From assembly GCF_016865525.2 (NCBI RefSeq), contig NZ_CP075169.1, positions 2,914,337-2,978,336 on the forward strand: a DNA stretch of 64,000 nucleotides, in the 5' to 3' direction. Position 1 is the stretch's first letter. Every line of letters starts with the position of its first letter. Made by a program: the position numbers and the translations under genes. Shown here piece after piece: positions 29,076-38,167 of this stretch. The notes under the pieces were generated by a model. The model was not told the origin of the DNA. It was given only the letters and a program-made list of their open reading frames with translations, and did not search any database. This stretch comes from Sodalis ligni (lineage in GTDB: Bacteria > Pseudomonadota > Gammaproteobacteria > Enterobacterales > Enterobacteriaceae).

Positions 29076-29840
29076 TTATTTATCGTTTTGACGGCGTTCA
29101 ACCAGGGCAATCATTTGCTCCGTCACCAGATCAAAAAGCTGCTTGCCCAACGTCGCCGATGAACCGGAGGTCCGCGACAATACGCCCCGTGTGGACGCCG
29201 AGTCGCCATCAAGCGGCAGCCGATAAATTCCCGCCATGGGGGGCGACGGGTGATCCGGTCGTTCCGACCTGACCAGGTCGGGATGCAAATGCAGCATCAA
29301 ACTGGTTTCGGTGATACCGGCATGTTCGGCGTGCCAGCCGGGGAAGTCAGGCAGGTTGGCCGCTATCCAGGCATCGGGCACCAAACTCCACCAACTGAAT
29401 GCGGTTACCGCTCTTTCGCCAAAGGCGCCGTTCCCGCTGAGTTCGTCTATCGCCTCGAAAATAAACGCTTCGTTTTCGTAATGCCCGTTGATAATCACCA
29501 ACTGCTTGAACGGCAGACGGCACAGGCTGGCTAGGGTGCGTTGCAGGTAACGGGTAAACGTGCCGCCGTCGATATATATCGTGCCGGGAAAGATCAGACC
29601 GCCGCCGCTTTGCGGCAATGAACGCACGGAGAGGGGCTGTACCGGCAGATAAAACCCATCAATTATTGCTGCCAGGCGGTGGGATAACGCCTTGGGAATG
29701 AGGCTATCGACATTTAAGGGCAAATGAGGACCGTGTTGTTCAATTCCGCCGATAGGCCAGATCAGGGTCTTACCCGCCACCGCCCGTTCGATTTCTGCGC
29801 TGGTCAGTTCCGCCAACGCTTTCGCCGCTAAGGATTCCAT
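29076..29840 (-). CDS. Creatininase-family amidohydrolase
   Basis: Metal-dependent hydrolase of the creatininase/MftE family, 254 residues. Signature blocks are IGGIEQHGPHLPLNVD near residue 30, INGHYENEA near 118 and HAEHAGITETS near 170, which carry the Glu/His/Asp metal ligands. Family members open cyclic amides (creatinine, formamidopyrimidines) or cleave a peptide bond (MftE in mycofactocin synthesis). The start at 29840 has AAGGAA upstream and lies directly after the stop of the flavoprotein gene, so the two are translationally coupled. It is the last gene of the convergent minus-strand operon; the role in the island product is not known. Confidence 0.85.
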   Translation of the reverse strand: MESLAAKALAELTSAEIERAVAGKTLIWPIGGIEQHGPHLPLNVDSLIPKALSHRLAAIIDGFYLPVQPLSVRSLPQSGGGLIFPGTIYIDGGTFTRYLQRTLASLCRLPFKQLVIINGHYENEAFIFEAIDELSGNGAFGERAVTAFSWWSLVPDAWIAANLPDFPGWHAEHAGITETSLMLHLHPDLVRSERPDHPSPPMAGIYRLPLDGDSASTRGVLSRTSGSSATLGKQLFDLVTEQMIALVERRQNDK

Positions 29841-29841
29841 A

Positions 29842-30726
29842 TCAAATTTCCTTCTTTTGACCAGGGGCCGCCGGCATGATGCCGGCGATCCCCTGATATT
29901 CATCAATGATGCGTTTCAGCGTCTTGCCGCATTTATAATGCAACGCGGTATAAACCTGGACGGCATCGGCGCCCGCGAGCAGATAGTCCCGCACATCGCG
30001 GCCGCTTTGTACGCCGCCGGAGCCGATAATAGGTAATGTGATCCCCTTTTTTCGCAGATGGTATATCGCCGCCAAGACCAACGGTTTGATGCCCGCTCCG
30101 GAATAACCGCAGGGACCGCCCAAGGCCGGCAGCTCGGTGACGGGATCAAAGGCCAGGCCAGAAATGGTATCGCTCAGGGTAAGGGCCTGTGCGCCGCCGG
30201 ACACTGCGGCCTCTACCCGATTTACCAACTCATCCCCGAGCGCAAGTTTTACCGAAAAGGGCGCATCGGTGTGGCGGCGGACAGCATCTGTATATCGGTA
30301 AACCCGATCGGGGGTGTCTTCGCCGGCGGTAAGATCATGGGGACAGGAGATACCCAGTTCCAACGGGGCATCGGTAACCGTGGCGATTTGTCCGGCCATC
30401 GCCGCCAGCCCCTCCGGGGTATTGGCATGTACTGAAACGATAATGGGTAATTGTTCCTCGGCAAATAACTTCAGCATGAGCAGCCATTGCTGAATAGGGC
30501 GTTTTGAATAGGTGGTATTATTCAGCATGCCGGACTCCAGAGGATAAATATTCTCATCTTGACTATCGATGTGAGAGGGATAAAGGGTTTTGGTGACAAC
30601 CGCCCCGGCGCCGATGTCGGCAAACTGCCGAATAAGCTTTACACGATCCGTCAGCAGGCCTGAGCCCACGATCACAGGATTACTCAAGCGTAGATTCAAC
30701 AGGGATCTCGTTGTTGACTGCTCCAT
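29842..30726 (-). CDS. Dihydroorotate-dehydrogenase-like FMN flavoprotein
   Basis: 294-residue TIM-barrel flavoprotein resembling class 1 dihydroorotate dehydrogenases (PyrD). Seen: an N-terminal NPVIVGSGLLTD strand, TKTLYPSH near residue 46, LELGISCPHD with the catalytic-loop region near 130, SVKLALGDE near 158, and a phosphate-binding end IIGSGGVQSGRD followed by GADAVQVYTA. It is unlikely to be the housekeeping PyrD because it is embedded between a thioesterase and a creatininase-family gene in a biosynthetic operon. Likely role: FMN-dependent oxidation or reduction of a small cyclic or amine-bearing intermediate (inference). Confidence 0.8.
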   Translation of the reverse strand: MEQSTTRSLLNLRLSNPVIVGSGLLTDRVKLIRQFADIGAGAVVTKTLYPSHIDSQDENIYPLESGMLNNTTYSKRPIQQWLLMLKLFAEEQLPIIVSVHANTPEGLAAMAGQIATVTDAPLELGISCPHDLTAGEDTPDRVYRYTDAVRRHTDAPFSVKLALGDELVNRVEAAVSGGAQALTLSDTISGLAFDPVTELPALGGPCGYSGAGIKPLVLAAIYHLRKKGITLPIIGSGGVQSGRDVRDYLLAGADAVQVYTALHYKCGKTLKRIIDEYQGIAGIMPAAPGQKKEI

Positions 30727-30817
30727 GTTTTATTCGCTCCTTAGGTGATGAAAAAATTTAATTCAATAGCGAATGAGACCTTAGCGTTTAAAAAATGTAT
30801 TTGCGCGAATGTGTTTT

Positions 30818-31567
30818 TTACTCACGGCGAGGGTGCATATCACCCTTGCCAAATGAAATAAGCTCAAGGAGATGGTTGAAAAAACCGGGGTCGGGATTTT
30901 CAATAAAAAAATGGTCTCCCGGCACGGTGGCCAGACGAAAAATGCCGGTCGTCAACGTTTGCCATTGCTGCATAGAGGCTTCCAGGGCGATATTATCCCG
31001 TTGACCGCGAAAACCATAAATAGGAATAGGCAGTTTGTATGACTCGTCCGGCATCCAGTTCAGGCATAATTCGAAATCTGCCCGGAGGATCGGCAAAAAC
31101 AGCGACGCCAGTTCCGGGTGTTGTAATATATTCCGTGACGCTGGGTTAAACGTAGCCATGACCGCCAGGGTTTGCGCATCGCTCAAGCCCGTGAGGCGCG
31201 GGATAAGGGCGCGGTCCGCCGGACAGGCCGCTGAACAGACAAATAATGATGCCGGATGCCGTCCGGAGGCAAGGCACAGTTTCTGGGCCAGCCGAAAGGC
31301 AATCCAACCGCCCATACTGGTGCCGAGCAGAGCAAAGCGGCTATGAAACAGACCGCTCAGCTGAGACAGGATAAGGTCGGTTAATCTCTCCATATCGTCA
31401 ATCGGCGGGAGGCCTATGTCTCTGCCTCGTCCCGGCAGCCGCACCGGATGCAGCTTGACGCCGGGTAAAGCGGTTTGCCATCGTCGATAAAAATCCGCGC
31501 TTGCGCCGGCATACGGCAAGCAGATGAGATTAAGCTTCGCGGGATCGGTGGGGTCATGGAACATCAC
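30818..31567 (-). CDS. Type II thioesterase
   Basis: 249-residue alpha/beta hydrolase of the external (type II) thioesterase family. LICLPYAGASADFYRRW at the N-terminus is the hallmark opening; the nucleophile motif is GTSMGG near residue 84, the Asp lies in GFRGQRDN and the His in VPGDHFFIE. These enzymes clear stalled or wrong acyl groups from carrier proteins of PKS/NRPS lines. No thioesterase domain is fused to the synthases here, so it might also release the product. The start overlaps the end of the DUF1062 gene by 14 bp. Confidence 0.88.
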   Translation of the reverse strand: MMFHDPTDPAKLNLICLPYAGASADFYRRWQTALPGVKLHPVRLPGRGRDIGLPPIDDMERLTDLILSQLSGLFHSRFALLGTSMGGWIAFRLAQKLCLASGRHPASLFVCSAACPADRALIPRLTGLSDAQTLAVMATFNPASRNILQHPELASLFLPILRADFELCLNWMPDESYKLPIPIYGFRGQRDNIALEASMQQWQTLTTGIFRLATVPGDHFFIENPDPGFFNHLLELISFGKGDMHPRRE

Positions 31568-32195
31568 GGCTACCTCCCGGTTCCGGCAAACAGCGGGGTC
31601 CCCCGGCGGCCATCACCCCACCCACATCCAGGGCAATCATCTGAACGGGCCTGGCTTTGCGGTTAAGGTCCCGTCCGGAGACGCCCGTTATCATGCCGGC
31701 CTCCATCAGGTTAACGATGTGGCTGCGGGAAAGATTGAGCTTTTTCGCTAAAATAGTCACCAAACGTACCGGGATAGGGTACTGGAGCTTTATATCGACG
31801 CTAAGCTGCGGCGTGCCGGCAAAAGCGGTGAGATCATCGCCGTCCACATCAAAATCCGGTGGCGGTCCCAGGACATTGTTTGCACGCAGCAAGGCGTTGT
31901 AATCAAATGCCCGGCGGCATATCTCCTCTTGATCGTTAGACAGGAAACGTTCATATAATGCTTGATCTATTCTGCTAATATTTACCCTGGAAACAATATC
32001 AATATTCCATGTATATTCACATATTTCGCATTTATAAATACTCCATATATCCAGGATTTTCTTTTGCGCATTCACGCGAAACGTACCACCGGGGAAAAAA
32101 AGACGTTTTAGGGCACATCTCGGACAACGTCTGATGAGTGCCTGAAATCCAATAGGCCGTACCAGCCACTGGACACATCCTTGTGTCGGAATCAA
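31554..32195 (-). CDS. DUF1062 protein with a four-Cys zinc-ribbon-like N-terminus
   Basis: 213-residue protein of the DUF1062 family, function unknown. The N-terminal part has CPRCALKR and, after a strand-rich segment (GGTFRVNAQKKILDIWSIY), KCEICEYTWN, a C-x2-C...C-x2-C arrangement likely to bind zinc. The C-terminal part (LAKKLNLSRSHIVNLMEAG) looks like a helix-turn-helix. A regulatory role is therefore possible, but I infer that only from the helices. The start is TTG 32195 with GAGGTG five bases upstream. It is first in the minus-strand operon with the thioesterase, flavoprotein and creatininase-family genes. Confidence 0.72.
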   Translation of the reverse strand: MIPTQGCVQWLVRPIGFQALIRRCPRCALKRLFFPGGTFRVNAQKKILDIWSIYKCEICEYTWNIDIVSRVNISRIDQALYERFLSNDQEEICRRAFDYNALLRANNVLGPPPDFDVDGDDLTAFAGTPQLSVDIKLQYPIPVRLVTILAKKLNLSRSHIVNLMEAGMITGVSGRDLNRKARPVQMIALDVGGVMAAGGPRCLPEPGGSRDVP

Positions 32196-32464
32196 CCCGC
32201 ACCTCGATAATAAATTAAATTAACAAAATCGATGTTACACAACCGAATCGGCAAATACAATAAAATTACTTTTAAGACGGGAATAGGTAGATTAAATGTA
32301 TTATTTATAGATGTTTCGATAACGGGTTAAGCTATTAATCATAAGGCCGAGATAATTTGAATAACGTTTATATTTATGTCGTTGTTCAATGACAATATAT
32401 CATTAACGAAAATGAAAGCGAAAATAAACGCTAATGGAATTATGTCATGAATTTACGGGAATGT
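32196..32464. other. AT-rich intergenic right border of the island
   Basis: About 270 bp of AT-rich DNA upstream of the DUF1062 operon, presumably holding its promoter. No gene, tRNA or insertion sequence is visible. It ends where the tandem 107-bp repeats begin. Confidence 0.5.
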
Positions 32465-32845
32465 GCGCCACAGCGCGGTAGGCCCGCGATCACTAAGCGT
32501 GCAACGAACCTGTTAAAGGGAGAGCGCAGCAATGGGGTCGAATCGGGCGTGGTTTTACCGCCCGACGGAGCGCCCCATGGTGCGGTAAACCCGCGATCAC
32601 TAAGCGTGCAATGAACGTGTTAAAGGGAGAGCGCAGCAATGGGGTCGAATCGGGCGTGGTTTTACCGCCCGACGGAGCGCCCCATGGTGCGGTAAACCCG
32701 CGATCACCAAGCGTAAAATGAACGTGTTAAAGGGAGAGCGCAGCAATGGGGTCGAATCGGGCGTGGTTTTACCGCCCGACGGAGCGCCCCATGGTGCGGT
32801 AAACCCGCGATCACCAAGCGAGCAACGAACCTGTTAAAGGGAGAT
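32465..32845. repeat. Tandem 107-bp repeat, about 3.5 copies
   Basis: Near-identical units repeat with a period of exactly 107 bp; the block GATCAC(T/C)AAGCG recurs with its CAC at 32491, 32598, 32705 and 32812. Each unit contains GTTAAAGGGAG, then GGGGTCGAA, a GGGCG...CGCCC stem and GAGCGCCCC, which can fold into a long GC-rich hairpin. The same family occurs at 45765-45915 and 61044-61960. It lies between the biosynthetic island and nifF. Confidence 0.9.
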
Positions 32846-32856
32846 CACCCACAGCA

Positions 32857-32878
32857 GCCCAGGCCCGCCGGCCCGGGC
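32857..32878 (-). terminator. GC-rich stem-loop after nifF
   Basis: GCCCaGGCC-cgcc-GGCCcGGGC, a nine-pair stem with one mismatch, begins seven bases beyond the nifF stop on the minus strand. A T-run does not follow, so it could be a weak terminator or an mRNA-stabilizing hairpin for the rnf-nifF transcript. Confidence 0.35.
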
Positions 32879-32884
32879 AACGCC

Positions 32885-33415
32885 CTAATTTATAGCGCTT
32901 TTAAGCTGCTTAACCCAGCTTTCCACCCGCCCGGCGCTCAGATCCGACTGATTGTCCTGATCCAACGCCAGCCCGACAAACACGTCATCCTCCAGCGCGG
33001 CGGAGGCGGTAAAAACATAGCCGTCACGGGGCCATTCACCGATAACCGTCGCGCCGGCATCCGCCACGATATCGTACAGCTCGCCCATGGCGCTGACGAA
33101 ATTATCCGGATACGCCTCCTGATCCCCCAGACCGAACAGCGCCACGGTTTTGCCGCTTAAATCCGCCTGCGCCAGGGTATCGGCGAACTCCGCCCAGGAC
33201 TCGCTCTGGCACTCCGCCTCCAGACCGGGCAGTTGCCCTTCGCCCAAGGTGGGCGTCCCCAGAATAAGTATCTCATAGGCCAGCAAGTCATCAATTGTCG
33301 CCCGGTTGATATTAACCGGTTCCGCCGCCTCGCCGTCAAAATGCTGGTGAATCAGCTTGGCAATCTTGCGGGTTTTACCGGTGTCGGTGCCGAAAAAAAT
33401 GCCGATTTTAGCCAT
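32885..33415 (-). CDS. nifF: Flavodoxin NifF, electron donor to nitrogenase
   Basis: 176-residue long-chain flavodoxin. The phosphate-binding loop GTDTGKTRKIAK at the N-terminus, GTPTLGEGQLPG near residue 55 and GLGDQEAYPDNFVS near 95 follow Klebsiella NifF closely. It carries low-potential electrons to NifH. ATG 33415 is chosen because GGAG stands six bases upstream; an in-frame ATG four codons earlier overlaps that site. No sigma-54 promoter is visible in the 115 bp before it, so it is probably expressed from the upstream rnf promoter. Confidence 0.93.
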   Translation of the reverse strand: MAKIGIFFGTDTGKTRKIAKLIHQHFDGEAAEPVNINRATIDDLLAYEILILGTPTLGEGQLPGLEAECQSESWAEFADTLAQADLSGKTVALFGLGDQEAYPDNFVSAMGELYDIVADAGATVIGEWPRDGYVFTASAALEDDVFVGLALDQDNQSDLSAGRVESWVKQLKSAIN

Positions 33416-33439
33416 GATACGCTCCATAAAGTTCGCTAA

Positions 33440-33510
33440 TCGCTACAGGGTAATACCCTTCATCTTTCGAGCCGCAACTCGAGATCTATCGGGTATAATT
33501 TCAAATTACG
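33440..33510. repeat. Degenerate palindromic short repeat (second family)
   Basis: The sequence contains GGGTAATACCC, then TTTCGAGCCGCAACTCGAGA and GGGTAT. It shares a CTTCAAnTTGC-like core and GGGTAT end with segments near 42535-42592 and 58838-58892. It resembles the small palindromic intergenic elements common in enterobacteria. Function unknown; resemblance judged by eye. Confidence 0.4.
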
Positions 33511-33530
33511 TTTGGTGGGTTCAGACGGCG

Positions 33531-33791
33531 TTACTCCCCATCGTCGTCGTCCTCGCTGCCTTTCCTGGCGGCCGGCAGATAAATTTCCACCCGATCCCCT
33601 TCGTTTACCGGCGTATCGGGCGAACATAAACGGCCGTATATTCCGGTACGGTGGCTATCGAGGTCCAGATAAGGAAACAGTTGCGGCAGCTGCGAGGCCA
33701 GAATGGCTTCCCGCACCGTTACCGGTCCGTCCAGCTTCATCTGTATGCAGCGGCCCTGGTCGCCGTTAACATGGGCTACGGAGAATTTCAT
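33531..33791 (-). CDS. rnfH: RnfH (UPF0125 family)
   Basis: 86-residue RnfH, a ubiquitin-like-fold protein of the UPF0125 family often encoded with rnf operons; its exact role is unknown. Matching features are MKFSVAHV at the start, QLFPYLDLDSHRTGIYGRLCSPDTP in the middle and an acidic tail. ATG 33791 overlaps the rnfE stop (TGATG), with GGGGGA upstream; an earlier in-frame ATG at 33800 is less favoured. Confidence 0.85.
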   Translation of the reverse strand: MKFSVAHVNGDQGRCIQMKLDGPVTVREAILASQLPQLFPYLDLDSHRTGIYGRLCSPDTPVNEGDRVEIYLPAARKGSEDDDDGE

Positions 33792-34564
33792 CAATGACAT
33801 CCCCCGGCGCTTTCACGGGCCAGCTCAACCGCGCTGGCGCGCAGGGTCAAACGTTTCACCAGCCGGATGCCGCTGAGCAGCATGCCCATTACCACAAATC
33901 CCCCCGGCGGCAGCAGCATCAATAAAAAGCCGCGATACCCAGGCAGCAGGTGCATTTCGAGAAAGCGAAAATGACTGCCCAGCAACAGAGACGCGCCGCT
34001 GAATAACGTCCCGCTGCCGATAATTTCCCGCACCGCGCCGACGCTGGTGAGGCCCAGGGTAAAGCCCAGACCGGTGGAGAGCCCGTCCAGCGCCGCCGGA
34101 ATAGCCTTGTTGTGGGCGGCAAAAGCCTCGGCCCGACCCAGCAGGGCGCAGTTGGCGACGATAAGGGGAATAAACAGCCCCATGACCTTATGCAGATCGT
34201 GCATCCAGGCGTTCATGGTCAAATCAAGAATCGTCACCAGCGAGGCGATGATGGAGATATAGACCGGAATGCGAATCTGGCTGGGGGTGATTTTGCGCAG
34301 CGCCGACACGATAAAATTCGAACAGGCCAGCACCATTGCGGTCATCAGTCCCAACCCCAGTCCGTTGGTGGCGGTGGTGGTGATGGCCATCAGCGGACAC
34401 AGGCCGAGAATCTGCACGAAGGTGACGTTATTGGTAAAAACGCCGCTGAGCATAATGTCCCGCAATAGCGGCTCAGTGCTTACGCTTATGTCCGGCGACG
34501 GCGGCCGGCCATTTTCATCACTCATGTCACTCAGGTTCTTTTCACTCATGGCTTTTTCACTCAT
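33791..34564 (-). CDS. rnfE: Rnf electron transport complex subunit RnfE
   Basis: 257-residue integral membrane subunit RnfE, related to RnfA and NqrD. The core from NNVTFVQILGLCPLMAITTTATNG holds several membrane helices, with the GLSTGLGFTL segment typical of RnfE. The first 35 residues are a hydrophilic extension with a repeated MSEK/MSDE pattern, so the true start may be one of the later ATGs. The stop overlaps rnfH and the start overlaps the rnfG stop by 4 bp. Confidence 0.9.
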   Translation of the reverse strand: MSEKAMSEKNLSDMSDENGRPPSPDISVSTEPLLRDIMLSGVFTNNVTFVQILGLCPLMAITTTATNGLGLGLMTAMVLACSNFIVSALRKITPSQIRIPVYISIIASLVTILDLTMNAWMHDLHKVMGLFIPLIVANCALLGRAEAFAAHNKAIPAALDGLSTGLGFTLGLTSVGAVREIIGSGTLFSGASLLLGSHFRFLEMHLLPGYRGFLLMLLPPGGFVVMGMLLSGIRLVKRLTLRASAVELARESAGGCH

Positions 34565-35217
34565 TGCCCCGGCTCCTGTTTACCCAGAAATTGCGCCCGG
34601 TACTGGCGATATTGCAGCAGATTCTCATGCACCCCTTTGACCACCGCCCTTGGCGTAATGGTGGCGCCGGTGAAGGCATCGAACTGACCGCCGTCTTTTT
34701 TCACATGCCATTGCTGTTCGGTGAGATTGGCCAGGGATTTGCCGTTAAAGCTTAAAATCCACGGGCTGCGGCCCAGTTCGATGGCATCCCCCAGCCCCGG
34801 TGTCTCTTTATGGCTGATGACCCGCACGCCGGTGATGGTCCCGTCGGCGGCGATGCCGGTAAGCAGCTCTATCGGCCCGCCATAGCCCTGGGTGACGCTG
34901 GTGAGAATGATTCCGCTGGGCCGGCCTTGCAGGCTGGCGCGGTAAAAATGAACCGATTGGCCGCCCATAATCAGGGACTGTTCCGCATCCGCCAGCGCAT
35001 TGTCGTAGCCGGCGGCGGGGAAGACTTGCGACAGCATGCTCTGGGTGTCCTCTTTTTCACGCTGGATAATCTGCCCGTGGGTCAGCCACCAGCAGCCGGC
35101 CACCAGCAAACAGACAATCAGGGTAAACGCACCCAGTAAAAAGGCCTGGGTAAGGGGACTTTCCCGTTTCGGTAGCAATAACGTTAACCCGCGGCTTACC
35201 ATGGCGGCGGCATTCAT
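34561..35217 (-). CDS. rnfG: Rnf electron transport complex subunit RnfG
   Basis: 218 residues, one N-terminal membrane anchor (about residues 26-46) and a periplasmic FMN-binding domain. The covalent flavin site is the Thr of FTGAT near residue 185, in the motif S/TGAT followed by TPRAVV. In the Rnf complex this subunit relays electrons between RnfC/RnfD and the membrane part. It overlaps rnfD and rnfE by 4 bp each. Confidence 0.9.
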   Translation of the reverse strand: MNAAAMVSRGLTLLLPKRESPLTQAFLLGAFTLIVCLLVAGCWWLTHGQIIQREKEDTQSMLSQVFPAAGYDNALADAEQSLIMGGQSVHFYRASLQGRPSGIILTSVTQGYGGPIELLTGIAADGTITGVRVISHKETPGLGDAIELGRSPWILSFNGKSLANLTEQQWHVKKDGGQFDAFTGATITPRAVVKGVHENLLQYRQYRAQFLGKQEPGQ

Positions 35218-36181
35218 AATGATTTCTCCTTGCTGCTCACGTGGCCGTAGGCTTTTGGCTGGGTATAGTTGTCAATCAGCGGGGTCACCGCGTTCACCAG
35301 CAGCACGGCGAAGGCCATCCCCTCAGGGAAATTGCCGAAGGCGCGGATGCAATAGGTAATAAAGCCCGCCAGCGCGCCGAAAATCAGCCGGCCGCGCACG
35401 CTGCCGGGGCCGGTAACCGGATCGGTGAGGATATAGAACGCCCCAGTATCAGTCCGCCGCTGGTGAGCTGGGCCAATGGCGGGACGATGCCGGCGGGGAG
35501 ATAAGCCAATGCAGGGTGCCGGGCACCAGGCAGCCGAGCAGCGTCGCCACCGGGATGTGCCAGCTGAACACCCGCTGCCACATCAGCCACAGGCCGCCGG
35601 CCAGCAGCAGCAAAGGAGCTTTCCCCAGGCTGCCGTTGCGGTTGCCCAGCAGGTTGGCCAAGAGGTCGAGGTGCTGACGGCCGCTCTCCTGAAGCCGCCC
35701 AACAGGGTGGCGCCGGTGACGCCGTCCACCCCAGGCGGTAAAGGCGCCGTCGTAAAGGCGGCGGATCTACCCAGCGGGTCATTTCCACCGGAAAGGCAAT
35801 CAATAACACCACCCGTGCCAGCATCGCCGGATTAAACAGGTTCTGTCCCAGTCCGCCATAGATATGTTTGCCGAACGCAATGGCGATGAAGCTGCCCAGG
35901 GCGCCCAGCCATAAAGGAGCATGGGGCGGCAGGCTTAGGGCCAGGATCAGGGCGGTTAATATCGCCGCGCCGTCCAGCGTATGGCCCTGGGCGTTGGGAT
36001 TGAGCTTCAGGCACAGGGCTTCACAAACAAGCGCCGTCAGCAGGCAGCAAAAAATCAACAGCACCGACTGTGGACCATACTGCAAAAACGCCAGTATCAC
36101 TGCCGGCAACAGGGAGAGATTCACCCGGTACATCAGCGTATCGACGCTGAGACCCTGATGGGCGTGCGGAGCGGTCAGCAT
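35214..36181 (-). pseudogene. rnfD: Rnf subunit RnfD, about four apparent frameshifts
   Basis: Homologous sequence covers all of RnfD, but in at least four reading-frame segments. The N-terminal part from ATG 36181 (MLTAPHAHQGLSVDTLMYRV) runs to the helices ending VVLLIAFPVEMTRWVDPPP; then shifts occur near 35755, 35660, 35505 and 35445, and the last frame ends at 35214. The flavin site VDGVTGAT is readable in one of the shifted frames. A gene with conserved helices and so many indels in 300 bp suggests poor base quality there, although true inactivation would break Rnf. The start overlaps the rnfC stop by 7 bp. Confidence 0.8.
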
Positions 36182-37622
36182 GAGGGATCCTCTGGTGTCG
36201 TGGCGGCCCGGCGGGAGCGCCGTGCCGGTTTGGCGGCCAGCGCCGCCGCTTTCGCGGCCGCTTCTTTTGCCAGCCGCGCCTGCCGGTTGGCGCTGTTTTG
36301 CCGGGTACGTTCCATTTTGTCTTCTTGGCGTTTCAACAGCCGCAGCTGCTGCTGTCCCCAATCAAAGAACTGGGTCAAGGGCAGCGCCGCCGGACAGACG
36401 TAGGCACAAGATCCGCACAGCAGGCAGGCATTCAATCCCTGCTGTTGCGCCTTGGCGAAACCGTCGTTTTTCAGTTCCGCGAAGAGAGACAGGGGTGCGA
36501 GGCTCATGGGACAGGCATCCAGACAACGGCCGCAGCGCAGGCAGGCGCTGGGCTTGGTTTGCGGTAGTTCGTCCCCGGTCAGCAGCAGCAGCCCGCTGGT
36601 GCCTTTATTGATGGGAACATCCAGGTCGTCCACGGCGCGGCCCATCATCGGTCCACCCAGCACCATGCGGGCCGGCTGGGTTTTCAGACCGCCGCATTGG
36701 CCGATAATTTCCTTGATCGGCGTGCCGATGGGCACCAGGAGATTGCCCGGCTGCTCAATGGCCCGGCCGCTGACGGTAATCACCCGGTGGGTCACCGGCT
36801 TGCCGAAGCGTATGGCATGGAAAATCGCGATACAGGTGCCGACGTTTTGCACCAGAACGCCCATTTCCGTGGAGCGGCGATTTTGCGGGATTTGCCGGCC
36901 GGTCACCGCCTCAATCATCTGTTTGGCCGAGCCGATGGGATAGAGGGAGGGCAGTATCACCACCTCGATGTGATCCTCCTGCCGGCAGAGCTCGTCAAGC
37001 CTGGCGATGGCTTCGGTTTTGTTATCTTCGATGCCGATATAGACCTGCTTGGCCTGGGTAATGGTCTGCAGATAGCGGATACCGCCGATGATAAACTCCC
37101 CTGCTCGCGCATCAGCCGGTCGTCGGTGGTGAGATAGGGCTCGCACTCTCCGCCGTTAACGATGAGGGTTTCAATGGGATAACGCAGGCTCATCCTGATT
37201 TTATCGGCGGCGGGGAACATGGCGCCGCCCATGCCGACTATGCCCGCCTGTTCAATAAACGACAGCATGGTTTGTGTCTCGCTGAGTCCCTCGGCGGCGG
37301 TTAACCGGGGCGCCGGCGATTGCTGGTCGGAGACCTTGATGGTGATACAGCCCTGATCGCCGGTGGTCACCGAGGTCACGACGCCGGACAGGGCGCTGTG
37401 AACCGGCGCCGACATACGCTCGCGCGCTTCGGCTATCAATTGTCCGGCGGCTACGCTCTCCCCCTCCGCCACGATGGGCACCGCGGCGGGGCCGGTATGC
37501 TGGCGTAAGGGAATAATCAGCCGGCGCGGCGTCGCCAGCGGACGAATGGCGATTTCGCGGGTCAAGGATTTATGGCTGTAAGGACGAATACCGCCATGGG
37601 GTTTCATTCTGGCGTTAAACAT
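36175..37622 (-). pseudogene. rnfC: Rnf subunit RnfC, one apparent frameshift
   Basis: RnfC is the cytoplasmic NADH/FMN- and iron-sulfur-binding subunit. The N-terminal frame (MKPHGGIRPYSHKSL; GIVGMGGAMFPAADKI; VNGGECEPYLTTDDRLMRE) is lost near 37100, and the rest continues in another frame with GTCIAIFHAIRFGKPV, VLGGPMMGRA and two 4Fe-4S motifs, CLRCGRCLDACP and CLLCGSCAYVCP. A lysine/alanine-rich C-terminal tail is short compared with E. coli RsxC. One base added in the CTCCCCT stretch near 37100 would restore the frame. The start overlaps rnfB by 8 bp. Confidence 0.85.
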
Positions 37623-38160
37623 ACGAAGCCTCGCGGATAGGAAGGCGGGGTTTGGTCGCCGTAGGCGTCAGCAGGGGATCGGCCCTCAGCTGTATCGCTT
37701 GTTGCGGACAAACGCTGAGGCAGGCGGCGCAGCCGGTGCAATCCTCGGCTAAAATACCGTGCCGCTGGCGGGGGGCGCCGATAATGGCATCGAAATTACA
37801 CTTCTTCTGGCAACGGCCGCAGCCGTCGCACATCTCGGCGCTGATAAGGGCCACCATCGGCCCGTCGTCATCGCCGCCATCCAGAGGCACATCCAGCAAA
37901 ACGGCGATGCGTTTCGCCAGGGCCGCGCCCCCCGGCGTGCAGGCGCTCACCGGCGCCTCGCCGCGCACCATGGCCGCCGCCGCCTGTACGCAGCCGGGGA
38001 ATCCGCACTGTCCGCACTGGCCGTTGGGCAGCAGCGCCGCCACCGATTCGATGCGCGGGTCTTTATCCACCTTGAAATAGAGGGCGGCGAAACCCAGCAA
38101 ATAACCGATGACCATGCCAATGGCGGGAACCGCCAGAACCGGTAATATCCCATTCATCAT
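37615..38160 (-). CDS. rnfB: Rnf ferredoxin subunit RnfB
   Basis: 181 residues: an N-terminal membrane anchor (about 5-27), a GQCGQCGFPGC cluster motif near residue 48, and two 4Fe-4S ferredoxin motifs, CDGCGRCQKKC near 111 and CTGCAACLSVCP near 141. RnfB passes electrons between the complex and soluble ferredoxin or flavodoxin, here probably in the direction of NifF/NifH. Two adjacent ATGs are possible starts. It lies 7 bp after rnfA. Confidence 0.93.
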   Translation of the reverse strand: MMNGILPVLAVPAIGMVIGYLLGFAALYFKVDKDPRIESVAALLPNGQCGQCGFPGCVQAAAAMVRGEAPVSACTPGGAALAKRIAVLLDVPLDGGDDDGPMVALISAEMCDGCGRCQKKCNFDAIIGAPRQRHGILAEDCTGCAACLSVCPQQAIQLRADPLLTPTATKPRLPIREASYV

Positions 38161-38167
38161 TATCTCC

